A stretch of DNA of 64,000 bases, from positions 2,046,001 through 2,110,000 of the forward strand of contig OY744464.1 in NCBI GenBank assembly GCA_963556145.1, in the 5' to 3' direction. The DNA is from Hygrocybe punicea (taxonomy: Eukaryota > Basidiomycota > Agaricomycetes > Agaricales > Hygrophoraceae). Numbering within the stretch: the stretch's first letter is position 1; each line of letters opens with the position of its first letter. Below the pieces are notes generated by a model. The model did not search any database and was not told the DNA's origin. It saw only the letters and a list, made by a program, of their open reading frames with translations. The position numbers were made by a program, and so were the translations under genes. Positions 22,142 through 33,064 of this stretch are shown here, one piece after another.

Positions 22142-25100
22142 TCACAGCACATTGTCACCACCTGTATCGACAGTGCTGAATACCATACTGCTGCGTTTCT
22201 GCCTTTCCAGTGCATCTTCTTCTGGTTCCCATCCGCCGTCATCTCGCTGAGTGGCGGTTATGGCTTTGGACTTGTTGAGATGCGTCAAATTCCCTTCCAC
22301 GGATTTCTGCACGTCAACAAGGCGAACCAGGTTGCGGAATCCAGGACGGGCAGCTACACCCTTCTTGATGTGCCGCAAAGTCGATGCCCGATCAACTTGG
22401 TCCAAATCGGTGTTATCTGGTTTGTTCTCTTCAACGATGGTCACAGGTCTCGCCTTTGCCGTTGCGAGTTTCGCTTCCATCGTGGTGACAAAAGCCAACA
22501 ATTCGGTGGTCATCTTAGTACCCTTTTTCAACCTGCCTTCGTACAGTAGTTGATCCAACATTGCGCGAAGTTTTGGAATCTCGTCTTCTTGTTTGGCAAG
22601 ATCGAAATATTTTGGCGCAGCTGGGGCCAGGCGAAAAGTCAACGTTGGTGGGTAACTGGTGTCGTGGGTGAACCAGGTACGCGTTCGCCAAATAAGTTCA
22701 TGAAGAGTCGCCATATCAAGTGGCGTCTCTCCCACACCATTCTCAGCATGGAGGGCTTCAGTTGGGCTGGCTTCGACAAGAAGTTGGGTGATCTCAACCA
22801 AACCTTCCTGGACCGCCAAGTGGAGAGGAATAGACCCGTCAATGTTACGGATTAGCATGCCTGACTTGTTGAACTGTAGGAGTGATCGAACAACGTGCTT
22901 CCTTCTATTCATGACGGCAATGTGGAGTGGCTGTGCAGGTATGAGAAAAGATTGGGTACGGAGACAATGAAAAGTCGAGGTCTTGCTTACTGTATTTAGG
23001 CGGCCCTTGGATTGCCGTACAAGCAAAGCTTCCACCACTTCTCGAGGCAGTTTACCGAGCAGATGGTCAAGCAATTTGCCGTGGCCACGGAAACACAAAA
23101 TATGGAAAACATTCCAACTGTAAATTCTCATGAGCTATACGGATCAAGTAAGCATATATCCGCGACGAACCCTCGGTTGTGATCAGTTTCACATGGGGAA
23201 GCTCCCTTTTCAAGCAGATACTTCACCAAGCTGAAGTCTGCACCTTTATCCGCTGCGAGCATGACAGAATTATATCCCAAGAACTTGATACTAATTCATG
23301 TTCGATGTGAGTATAATCCATTCGAAAGGTCAACACAACCTACCGTTCGTGGAGCGAAGAAGCCATGAGTTGCGGATACTTGGTAAACATTATTTTCGCC
23401 AAATCAAGGTTATTCGCTAGTATGGCTGCTGTCAGAGGCGATTCGTTCAGCCGACTGACAGTCCAGCCAAGCCACTCGGGAAGACTATTGGCCAGATTCG
23501 GTGCAGCACGCAGACGCTCCGCGACCGCGTCACTGTGAGTAGCAGAGTAGAAACGATACGCTGCGAGAGGGCGGTCACCAGCTAGGTATCCTACAATGTT
23601 CTGTGCATTGACCAGTGCAGCTCTCCATAGTAGTGGAATTGAGCCTTGATCGTCCTTATATGCGTTGGGATCATTCTTCCTCGCTAAATCTGTTCGTTTC
23701 TTGCCGTGGACAGACAAGCCGAGGTATAACTTGCTTTTAGTTTCTAACGAGTCTGGTTCGCCATCTTTACCAGTGGTCTTCACGTCGATACCGGCTCCAG
23801 TGCGTCGGATGAATTCATCTAGAATTTCCACACGGTCCCATTGAAGAATTTGGTCTAATACTTCGCCATCTAGCTCGGCACTGTCCGCTAAGCCCTTGTA
23901 AAGATCTGAAATATTGACGAAAGCCTCTAGGTCATCGTCAAAAACAGCTTTCTTGCGTATATTCCCAGACTCGACCTTGGTCTCCGATTCATCGGGCCAT
24001 TCGAAATGAGTGAAATGGATTATTTTACTAGGTACTGCTGCACAGCAAACAGTAGACGGTCGTTTCGCGATATCTGTGAAGTCGACGACCTTATCGGCTG
24101 TCGTATCAGAATCAGAGTCATAACACTCGTCATCATCAACTTCGTTATCCGAATCGATATCTTTAGGCCAATCGGTAAGCTTCCAAGACAAAGTTAAAAC
24201 GTCCGGCATACCAAGTGCAATGTCCTTAATACTAAATTTCTCCTCTCGCGGTCCGTCAGGAACATACTGAGCTGTTGTAATAGCCATAATCAGCCGCGCC
24301 GTTCCCCAGTGGCGATTAGCAATGGCAGCAAAAAGAGGGGTGAAGCCTAGAAAATGAGATCAGTCGAGGAGATGACGAACGTTGCGAATCCAATACCTAT
24401 CATTTGTGGCTGAGTAGGTGAAGTAGCCCGGACCGATACTTGGATAGGAGGCGTTTTGGTTTTGGTTCCTTCGGGCGGTAAACAAAGTTGCTGAATTTTT
24501 TCATTGTTGCCAGTAAAGCACGCTTCATAAAGCTCGTCGTACAAGCCAGTTGTATGTACAGGCACGCGGTCTGACGAGTAGTACGTCGAGTTCAAGAGCA
24601 AATAATTTGTCGCTTCCGGCTCGGCCACTGCGGGCGTGGCAGGGGAAGACGTAACACCTGCTGGCTTGTCTGAGGTTATCTCTTCCCAAGTCCTGGCTTG
24701 ACGAGAGACTAGAAGGCGCTCCACGTCCACAAGATAACCTTTAACATCCTTCAAATCGTTAAGGATTTGTTCCTGGTTTGATGGTTTTGGCTGTGCTTTC
24801 TTGCGTAATAGCGTGAGCCGCTGTAGCAGATTGGCAGAGTACCCTTTCCATCCTACTGCAGTTGGGCAAGTCGAACGCCCCTCCCGCTTGCCGGCATCTA
24901 GAATTTGCCCGGACAGACTTTGAATGCCATATCGGACCCATTCGATAAGAGTTTGGCGATATCCTACGTAAGTATATTTTTGCAAGGATGCTTTGGTGCC
25001 TATGCTAATTTCAGCCCCAAGAGCAACCAGAAGTTGTATCACATCGTCACGGAGTGCGATGGCGGTCTCCGCTGGCGTGAAAAGCTCTGAGAGGGGATTA

Positions 25101-28100
25101 TCCCGATTGTAAGGGCTCTGTTTGGACCTACAGACTCTATTACGATCAAGACTAACAACGCTTGCAGAGCAGACTCACTGAGCTGCTCGAGCCCGAGATA
25201 TGTCCTCTTCGGTAATCAGAAGCTTGGCACCATGCGCAAGCATTAATGCCAGCATGGCATAATTCCCATTCTTGATAGCGGTAACAATGGGGAAAACCAT
25301 AGAGCCATAGGTCATTGAAGGGAAGTTCAATACTGCATTGGCATTGGGATCGCAGCGCAGCAGAGTCGAGACAACCTTGGTGTTGTTATGGGCAACGGCA
25401 TGATGAAAAATTGTCCTCATATTATCGTCAGCTGCTGAGGAGGAGGCGCCTGTTACTAAAAGTCTCTCCACAAGTTTGCTGGTGCGATCGCCTTCTTCCG
25501 TCAAGATGCTGAGTGTTAATGGGTGTGAAGGAGGAGTATAGGCAGCCGCCTTTGTGACAGATTTTGGGTCGGCTCCGGCAGTCAACAATTCTTCAACAAC
25601 GGCGAGAGAACCGAAAAGGACTGCATACATCAAGGGAGTGAATGCGAGATCCCAATCAGCTAAATTGATGTCTAATACATCAGGTTGGTCTGCTTCATCT
25701 TCAGGTATATAACCCATTTCAGCTGCCGCCAGTGGCGCGCCGCCAATTGGGGCAGGTTCGTTCGTCTCGGTGGGTTCCCTGGACTTCTCACCGTCACCAT
25801 CACCCTCGTCGCCCAGCCGTTCGATACCATCCGCATCATCGGAGGACCAGTCATTTTGGCTGCTTTGACGATCAGAGTCGACCAACTTCTTGTCATCTAC
25901 ATCATCCACGGCTATCTTTTCGCCACTCTTGGCGGTTTCGGCATTGACGGCACTTCGCTCGAGGAGTTTCCGGATGACGACGAGTTGGTCCATTTGAGCA
26001 GCTACATGAAGAGAGGTCCTTCCGTCAACCAAGCGGGCGGTCATCCTCACGCCAGCATCGATAAGATCACAAGCTATGTCCACGGAGTTGGATATAATTG
26101 CAACATGGAGAGAGGTTCGTCCGACATGGTCTCGGCGATTGACATCCATCCCCTCGTTGAGAATCTTCGCCACTGTAGATCTATCTTGCGCTGCGATAGC
26201 AGCAAAGAATTTCTCTGTCTGCCCAATATAAACTTGCCCACTCCATTCGCCGACGTCAATGGGATTAAAGCTGCCAGAGATGCTTTGACGGCCCGGATCT
26301 TCATCAATAAAACTGGGCGAACAAGAAAGTTGAGCTGGATCAAGTAAACGCACTTTTCCCAACTCACGAAACACGACCTCTGATGTATGACTTGTCTTCC
26401 TCCACCTGAAGTTTCATTTCTTCTTCGGTGAGATTGTCAGGGCAGTGCTGTGAAAAAAGAATGATGTGAAGTGAAGACGGGAAGTAGGTCACGATGCTGC
26501 CACACAAACCTCACAGCAATCTTCGAGGCATTCCCGCATCACGCCGAAAAATGCTGGGTGACGGTGTAGGCGTCTGCCTTTATTCTTTGGGTTGAATGTA
26601 GCTAATGGAAGAAGTTCAGGGGCATATTTTATTTTGTGAACGTTACTCACAATTCATCCCCAGATCCTGAAGAAGTAACAGGTTAACAAAAGTAGAAGGG
26701 TCATCTCCTCGATGTACGTACCGTTCCATAAACCAGTTTGTCAATCCTTCGAGCATCCCACCCAGGGCCGTACGGAATATGTAAAGAGGCCACATCGTAG
26801 TCATTCATCTCTAAACCACCAATAGAGGTGTCAGCTTTCAGGTCACCCTTGTATCTGCGGTTACGCCTCGTATATGACTGGGCAACGGGGCGGCCGCGAA
26901 GATTGCGGCGGTTGTTCAGAAACAAATTGCGAGTTGCAGTGTCCTTGAGTTTTTCAAGCACAAGCAATCGTGCCAGGCCCTCAATGCGAAAGATAGAGCG
27001 TTCATAAATCTGCAACCAAGTCTTTCAGAGAGATGTAAACGGAAGAGATGGAAATTTCAAAAGTCACAGTAGGATCCACATCCATTCGTCTCAATGATGG
27101 AATGTATACCTCGAAATTGCGAGCTGAATATTTGGCAAGCCTGACTTCGTAAGATGGAGATCGTCTTGTGATATCTATAGTATTGCACTGTCGCATCATG
27201 GCAACGATAGCCCTCGGGTTTGCCCAGACGCGATTACCTGCAGAAATTTGAAAACGGGATAAAAGATGGAAACCAAGAGGTTATTTCACCATCATAGGCG
27301 CAACAGGGTGCATCAACATCGAACCCAGCAAGGATCTCCGCAGGAGATCTATACAGGCGAAGGACGACTTGAATCGAGCGGTGGGGATATTGGCCTGGAA
27401 GAAATACATTCAAACAACATATTGAGTTCATACCAGAGAACGTACAATGAATAGAAACGGTGTGTTTCGTTCGAATGCAAGTAACATCCCAGGGTACGGA
27501 GTCCTGCACAGCCTCATAGATGGAATTCATCTTTACTTCTGCCTTTGTGAATGTCGATCTTAGGGTTGAATAATGTCACGACAAAGCCAATTCTTAACAA
27601 ACCTGTTCGGGAGTCAATCCCCACAGGAAGAGATCGACGTCGGAGGTCGGGAAAGCCGCCGAGTGAAAATACTTCCTCAGTGTTCGCTTGGAGGCCTTGG
27701 CCTCCTCCGGAAGTGGGGTCAAGCAGGCCAAGACTGATCCTCCCGCCGCTATCACATTACTCCAGTCGACAAGTTGTGAAAGAGAGTTCTCAGTAAAAAT
27801 AGCCCAGTTTTTCTTGAAATCGTCGAGGGTGGCAGGCATGGCCGGCGAGCCCTCCTTCCTTCGACGACTTTCAGACAGGGGCATAACGTATTTTGCAGAT
27901 AGGTCGTGAACATCCTTGACAACTCTCGCTCTTGTGGCACGGATGTCGGCATCAGCAGCAAAAATATCAACTAGACCCACATAAGGGTTATCGAGTCGTG
28001 CATTGGACTTTTCTGTGGCAAAAAGTCGGCGCAATTCTGCCTCGTCCTCGAGAGAGGCCTGCAAGACATTATCAAGAGAAACGCCAGGAACTTTGGGCAA

Positions 28101-28148
28101 GGATGCGATGCGCTGTAAAAATAGTTGCGCTTCAGGAGTCTGAGGCAT
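22142..28148 (-). CDS. Large multi-exon ankyrin-repeat protein
   Basis: The ATG is at 28148 and the stop at 22142-22144. N-terminal exons join in frame: 28148-27602, 27542-27446, 27394-27290, 27237-27068, 27009-26722, 26666-26651 (16 nt), 26601-26510, then 26447 onward. Later coding blocks are about 26370-25175, 25040-24380, 24350-23340, about 23300-23150 and 23131-22142. The N-terminal 500 residues contain segments conserved in basidiomycetes (FKKNWAIFTENSLSQLVDW, SDVDLFLWGLTPEQ, AGFDVDAPCCAYDG, RRSPSYEVRLAKYS) without a named domain. Ankyrin-like repeats follow (DHVGRTSLHVAIISNSVD, DGRTSLHVAAQMDQLVVIRK, AFTPLMYAVLFGSLAVVEEL, DGSIPLHLAVQEGLVEITQL). Acidic linkers (residues coded near 25800 and 24130) separate them. 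The total is about 1,600 aa. A cytosolic scaffold is likely; no enzymatic motif is seen. Exact junctions in the 3' half are not all resolved. Confidence 0.8.
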
Positions 28149-28374
28149 GGTTCCGGTGAACTATAGGTCCTAAAGCCTTCGTTGGTGTCTGGTGGGTGGT
28201 TGGATGGTTAGACCGAATTTATGTAATTTATTTATTTACAGCTTGAAGCGGCTTCACAGCGAAAAAAAGTGAGCTCTATCCGATACTGAAGCCGCAGCTC
28301 AAATTATCTTAGCCTGGCGAAGCTCACTCATCAGTTGACCGACTGTGGAGGAGGATTTTGGCATCCGCGCTCTC

Positions 28375-28726
28375 ATGCATCCACAGTTGTCTGACAAGAA
28401 ATTTGGTGCGTCTGCTGATCATTTATGCTTGAACTTTTATTCAAGGGGAACACGGTGTCTAGTCTGCAAGGAATTTATCCAGGCTCTCGAAGAATGCCAC
28501 CTAAGTAACTGGGCAAGACTGACGGGGGGTTGCAACGCGCAGAAGGACTCCCTGAATAAATGTCTCCGCAAAGAGGCAAGTTCTATAACGTATGACCTTT
28601 CTTCAGGTGTGTAATTGATAATTCACCGACTAGCGGGTTGCGCGGACAACTCGTAACAGGGAGGATGCTAAGGAACGTCGGGCGAAGGCTGAAACATCCT
28701 GGAGAGAACTGCACGAAAATGACTAG
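28375..28726 (+). CDS. CMC2: COX assembly mitochondrial protein 2 homologue (twin CX9C)
   Basis: Three exons (28375-28405, 28463-28575, 28634-28726) give 78 aa. It starts MHPQL, as Cmc2 proteins do, and has two CX9C motifs (C-KEFIQALEE-C and C-NAQKDSLNK-C), the signature for Mia40-dependent import into the intermembrane space, followed by a basic helical tail ending RELHEND. Cmc2 helps cytochrome c oxidase biogenesis. The second intron (28576-28633) has a GCAAGT donor, making it a GC-AG intron. The gene diverges from the ankyrin gene across 226 bp. It is easily missed because no single exon is longer than 113 nt. Confidence 0.88.
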
Positions 28727-29185
28727 ATTATCCTCACCCAGTCCCACTCCTGCCAAGCACATACATAGGTCGTCTTGCGCCGTCGCTCCAGGGAATGCGA
28801 AGTTGTGTATCTTGACCGGATTGTTTTGTTTCTGCAACCGGCTTTTCAGGTAGTCAACCTGGAGGTGAATCAACGAATGTGAGAAAATCTCGCGGCGTAC
28901 CCACGTCTTGCTATCGCTTGCTTTACTATAGGAGTCGCCACTGTCAGTAGTAAGAGTTTTTGAGCCCAAGTAGATACAGAGGTGCTGTGAACGTATCATA
29001 CAACGACCCGCACCAGTGACCTCCAAGTGCTAGTGGCACGTCACCTAGCGTACGTCGTCAGGTCAGCAGCTACTACCCTCATTGGTAGGTATCTGTATAC
29101 GAACGAGTCGTTGAGGGAAACGATGGGCAGTCTGACTCGTAGATCAGAAGAATCGGGGCGTCGGCCCGGATAGAACTCCCTCGCA
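28727..29185. other. Intergenic
   Basis: Lies between CMC2 and the oxygenase-like gene. I see no conserved frame, repeat or RNA. It should contain the promoter of the downstream gene. Confidence 0.4.
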
Positions 29186-30453
29186 ATGAGCGTCGACGCG
29201 CCCCAAACCAGCCCTTTGAATGTACAAGACCAGTTTCGTGCCGTCACTGGTTCTCTCGAAGCCAAATTTTTCTCTTCAGGCACCTATGAAATTCCAAAGC
29301 AAGATTTCATTCTCTTCTACGGCAAAAACGAGAATTCCAGGTAGGCAGTTCACACCCATACACGCCCTATGATACTAACTGCTTCTCCTCAGGCGTGTGG
29401 ACCTTTCAACGGCAACAGAGGTCCAGCTCCAGAATCTTGCTCAAGTATGTGGTAAAGCCTCGATGCTGAAACCAGAGCACTTCGCCTCCAATTTCAACCC
29501 CGAGCGTTCTGGAATGTTGGAAGCATTACGCCCGACTCTCCTGGATGGCTATATTGAAAAGCATGGTATCGAGGCAGAGCTAACTGAGCTCAATATCTAC
29601 GGTTTGTTTCGACATTCCCCCTATCTTTTCGTTTTTGATTGAAATTGTACCCTTAGGCGAGGGCTCGCGATTATCAGATTTCAAAGATACTCCTATCAAC
29701 GAACGTATGTTCGCCTCGCTCATTGTTGCGTTTCCTACACATTACGAAGGAGCCAACTTGTGTCTGCGCCACGGCCAAGATGAATGGTCGATTGATTTCG
29801 AAAATATGCTCGCAGATACTCTCAGCAGTATCGCCTACGTTGCCATTTTCTGCGATGTCGAACAAACCCTCACCCCAATCACCTCCGGGCATCTTGTCAC
29901 CCTGAAATACAGGCTGTACCTTCCCGACATCTTCCAGCTGTCAAGTTTACCAGCTATTACGACGTGGAATGAGCTCCTTTTCAAGCATGCTCTGTCGGAC
30001 CTCCTCTCGAATACGGCCTTTCTTCCGGACGGCGGGCAGCTGGGATATAGCCTTCGCTATCATTACCCAATCTCCTACCCTCATGTCGCTGGCGAACGTT
30101 TCCCAGTTGCTTGTGCATTTCCACCCCTCAAGGGAATTGATGCAGTCTTTATGCGCATCTGCAAAGAATTCTCCCTCCAAGTCAATCCATACGTCGTTTA
30201 CGATACCTCCCGTGCGCTGGTTATGTCTGACCACTTCTACCCGCCGGAATTTACCGAATATGAATCCAAGGTATTAATCGAAAACGGCCATCAGATCCTC
30301 GGGTGTTGGGAAGGTTTTGGGATCGAGAAAGAAGAAATTAAGCACTGGGTCTCTGAGTCGAGATCATATGGGAACAGTCTTGCGAGCTTTGTCTCGGGGG
30401 GTTTATGTCTTTGTGCTGAAGTAGGGCCAGTACACAAGCGGGCAACAATTTAA
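29186..30453 (+). CDS. 2OG-Fe(II) oxygenase-like protein, catalytic residues apparently lost
   Basis: Three exons (29186-29340, 29393-29601, 29657-30453) give 386 aa. It resembles an expanded basidiomycete family annotated as prolyl-4-hydroxylase-type 2-oxoglutarate/iron oxygenases: FYGKNENSRRVDLSTATEVQ, LNIYGEGS, EGANLCLRHGQDEW, VTLKYRLYLP. In that family the iron ligands are His-x-Asp in an HKDTP motif and a distal His in a DVEH segment. Here the first reads FKDTP and the second DVEQ, so two of three iron ligands look substituted, while Asp and the PITSGHLVTLKY strand remain. It may be a non-catalytic paralogue. The alignment is from memory of the family. Confidence 0.65.
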
Positions 30454-30665
30454 AATAGTCCAAGCTTGATATTACGGTCATTTTCCTTATTACGACATAT
30501 CTGTACATTTATTAACAAGACTGCTTGAGAAGTAGCAAAAGGTAATAAAGAGTGAAGGAAAGAAAGAAACAAGGCAAAAACAAACTTCTCTTGCTGACCA
30601 CTAACTCTGAGAAAGTTGCATTAGATATGAATAAATGCATGGCATTAAAGTTTCATGGCTTACAA

Positions 30666-32205
30666 CTATGGCAGAACAAACACAATTCCAGCTGGCGCCA
30701 CTTTGACATGTGGGTATTGTCGTCCATGAGCGTGCAGATAGCTTGCAATTTCGTCCTCAATGACAGGACCATCATTACCGTCATTTACAATTGTCAAGTG
30801 TTGCAAATAAGGCATCTGAATGGCCTTTTCAACAAGGTTAAGCTTCGAGGGGCATGTTCAATCTTGGCCAAATTGATGAAAGGACGCAACCTACCAGAGA
30901 ACCTTCATCCATCCCACTACCCACAGTCAATGTTGTGAGCTTCTGACAAGCCATGATTTTATCTGCATTATGTCCAAACCTCTTAAGAACAGTTTGGTCA
31001 GCCAACTTTTCTCGTAGACCTGATGGTATGAACACACCCATTCACGCTCATTTTGAAAAATACCAAGGATCTCTAGCGAATGTTTATGCTTGGAGAGTAA
31101 AATATTGAAGAATGTTTCTGAGTGCCGACCTCGACGGAATGTCAATGGGTCAATTTCTAGTTTTCGGAGACCCTCGAAAGAGCCCAAGTATCCAAAGAGA
31201 TCATCATTCACTTCAGAGGTTACCAGTTCCAATAGTGTAATCCTTTCTCGGGTCAGCATCTTCCAAACACTTTCTGACCCGGTAGCAGCCATGTAAGAAT
31301 TGCGACGACATGGAGTCCAATGGAATGAGGTAAGAGAGCGAAGGTGAGGTAATAAAATCGCATCCAGATCAAAGCAGCAATTATAAAGCTTGAAGTGCTG
31401 CAACGTGAGGGTGATATTTGGAGCAAGGTCCAACGAAAAAGGTTTCGAATAGCTCGAATCCTTCTCCGGGATACCAATCTCCAGATGAGTCAGCTCTGGA
31501 CTATTTGTAATCGCATGTGCAATTTCGTGCCTGGCTTTTGGTAAACAATAGACATCGCTTGCAAAGGTAAGCTTCTTGAGACCTTTGAGCAGGCGGAAAC
31601 GAGGTATCGACCCCTCAAATTCCACGAAGAACTGTTTCAAAGACGGCAGAGAAGCAATTGAGTGCAGGATAGAGGTGATTAGCCAATCTGGAATGCCTCG
31701 GGGCATGTTCCTACATTTTTACCGATAGAACCAATTGGAACAGAGATGCAGACAATTAGGGTGGCATACCATGAGACACACTCTACATTCTGCAAACTTG
31801 CAATGGCGGACCCAAGACATTCCCTCAAATCGTTCCAAACAAATGTTGTCGGGTAGAAGAACATTTTTTCGGGTGTGATAGGAACTCGTCCAACAGAACG
31901 AATGGAAAGCTTTCTGGCACACTTGCACACAATGGTTCGATGTTGAACGAAAGCCAGAATTTGATCCTCAGCTGCAGATGGCTTGCGGTCCACGTCGATA
32001 ACAATACGAGATAGAACTTTCCATACCACCACGGAATTGAGCTTTTGACACACAAGTCGAAGATTGTGTAGATCCCTGTGTTTGCCGGTATTATCGTCAC
32101 TGGCCTGTAATTAGGAGGTCAACGGAGTTCAACACAAGTCCCGAAGATAAATACATTTGCGAAAATCTTGTCAAGGACTTCATTGGGTAGGTCCAGGAGA
32201 GACAT
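30666..32205 (-). CDS. F-box protein with leucine-rich C-terminal region
   Basis: The ATG at 32205 gives MSLLDLPNEVLDKIFAN, then after an intron SDDNTGKHRDLHNLRLVCQK, a typical F-box that would dock to Skp1 in an SCF ubiquitin ligase. Exons are 32205-32155, 32104-31770, 31710 to about 30900 and about 30845-30666. The rest is an LRR-like string of short leucine-rich segments (LKQFFVEFEG, LTHLEIGIPE, LRSLTSFHW, LRKLEIDPL, LTTLTVGSG) that probably selects substrate. Near 31035 the sensible frame switches (EREW to IPSGLREKLADQ) across ACACACC, as if a dinucleotide had been gained. This may be a real frameshift or an assembly error. The stop is at 30668-30666. Confidence 0.7.
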
Positions 32206-32598
32206 CGTCTCTATATAGTTCAGCAGGTTGCGTTGTGCTAGTAAACAGACTCCTTTACTATTCTCCAGAGAGACGGTGGGAATAGTCCAGGAGGAAGCCG
32301 GGGTCAAATTTGAGGCGTTAATCCAAGTCCCTTGAAGACAAGATCATCCATCAGTAACAAATTTGAGTGGCATGAGAAGAGCAGACTGATAATAATTACT
32401 GTAGGTAACTGTATGGTGGCAACGGCCAGATTTGTCAAAAATCGTGTGACGACCCGCCCCGATGCAACAAAGTGCCGGTGACGTGTGACTTAGCAACAAC
32501 TGGGTGGTGGCACTGCGGAGTGGCAGGCAGAAGTTTTGTGGCAGCTTTGTGGCAGCGATATATACATTGTACAAACGCTGCCTGTCTTTTATCCAGCA

Positions 32599-32907
32599 AT
32601 GAGTAAACGACCAGCGAAAGGGCCTTCTGCAGCAATAATAACTGCTGTGGACCACCTTGGAAACCTGCTCAAGAATCTCCCTCAAAACCTTCCTGTCCCA
32701 AAATCTGTACCCGAGGCAAAATATCAGTTCTACCTAGATGAAGATGACATCAAAGAGGAAGGACTTTACTATGCGCTGAACCGCCGACTCGAAATCTGCT
32801 TCGAGACCCACAAGAACCCAGAGATTCGTTTTGAAGAGCGTGGCAATCACTTGCAAGGCCTCATAGCCATCTTGAAGCAAGTTATCAAAGGAGATCCAGC
32901 CCAATGA
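32599..32907 (+). CDS. Transposon-encoded hypothetical exon
   Basis: Open frame of about 102 codons from ATG 32599 (MSKRPAKGPSAAIITAVDHL). It contains an amphipathic, Leu-rich segment and an acidic stretch (LDEDDIKEEG) with no known domain. It may be the first exon of the transposase gene, since it lies just inside the left terminal repeat in the same orientation, but I could not find a splice that joins it cleanly to the next frame. Confidence 0.4.
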   Translation: MSKRPAKGPSAAIITAVDHLGNLLKNLPQNLPVPKSVPEAKYQFYLDEDDIKEEGLYYALNRRLEICFETHKNPEIRFEERGNHLQGLIAILKQVIKGDPAQ

Positions 32908-33064
32908 GACTTCATTCAAGCTCACTGGATTGATAGACTTGTCAAAAGTGCAAAAGCAAGCGGTGCCAAAATTCCTGACAAACGGTGATGTGTATCCCCA
33001 TGAATTTCAGATTTTTTACTGAATCTTGATCAGTGCTGTGGCAAAATGAAAGCAATCCGATGAA

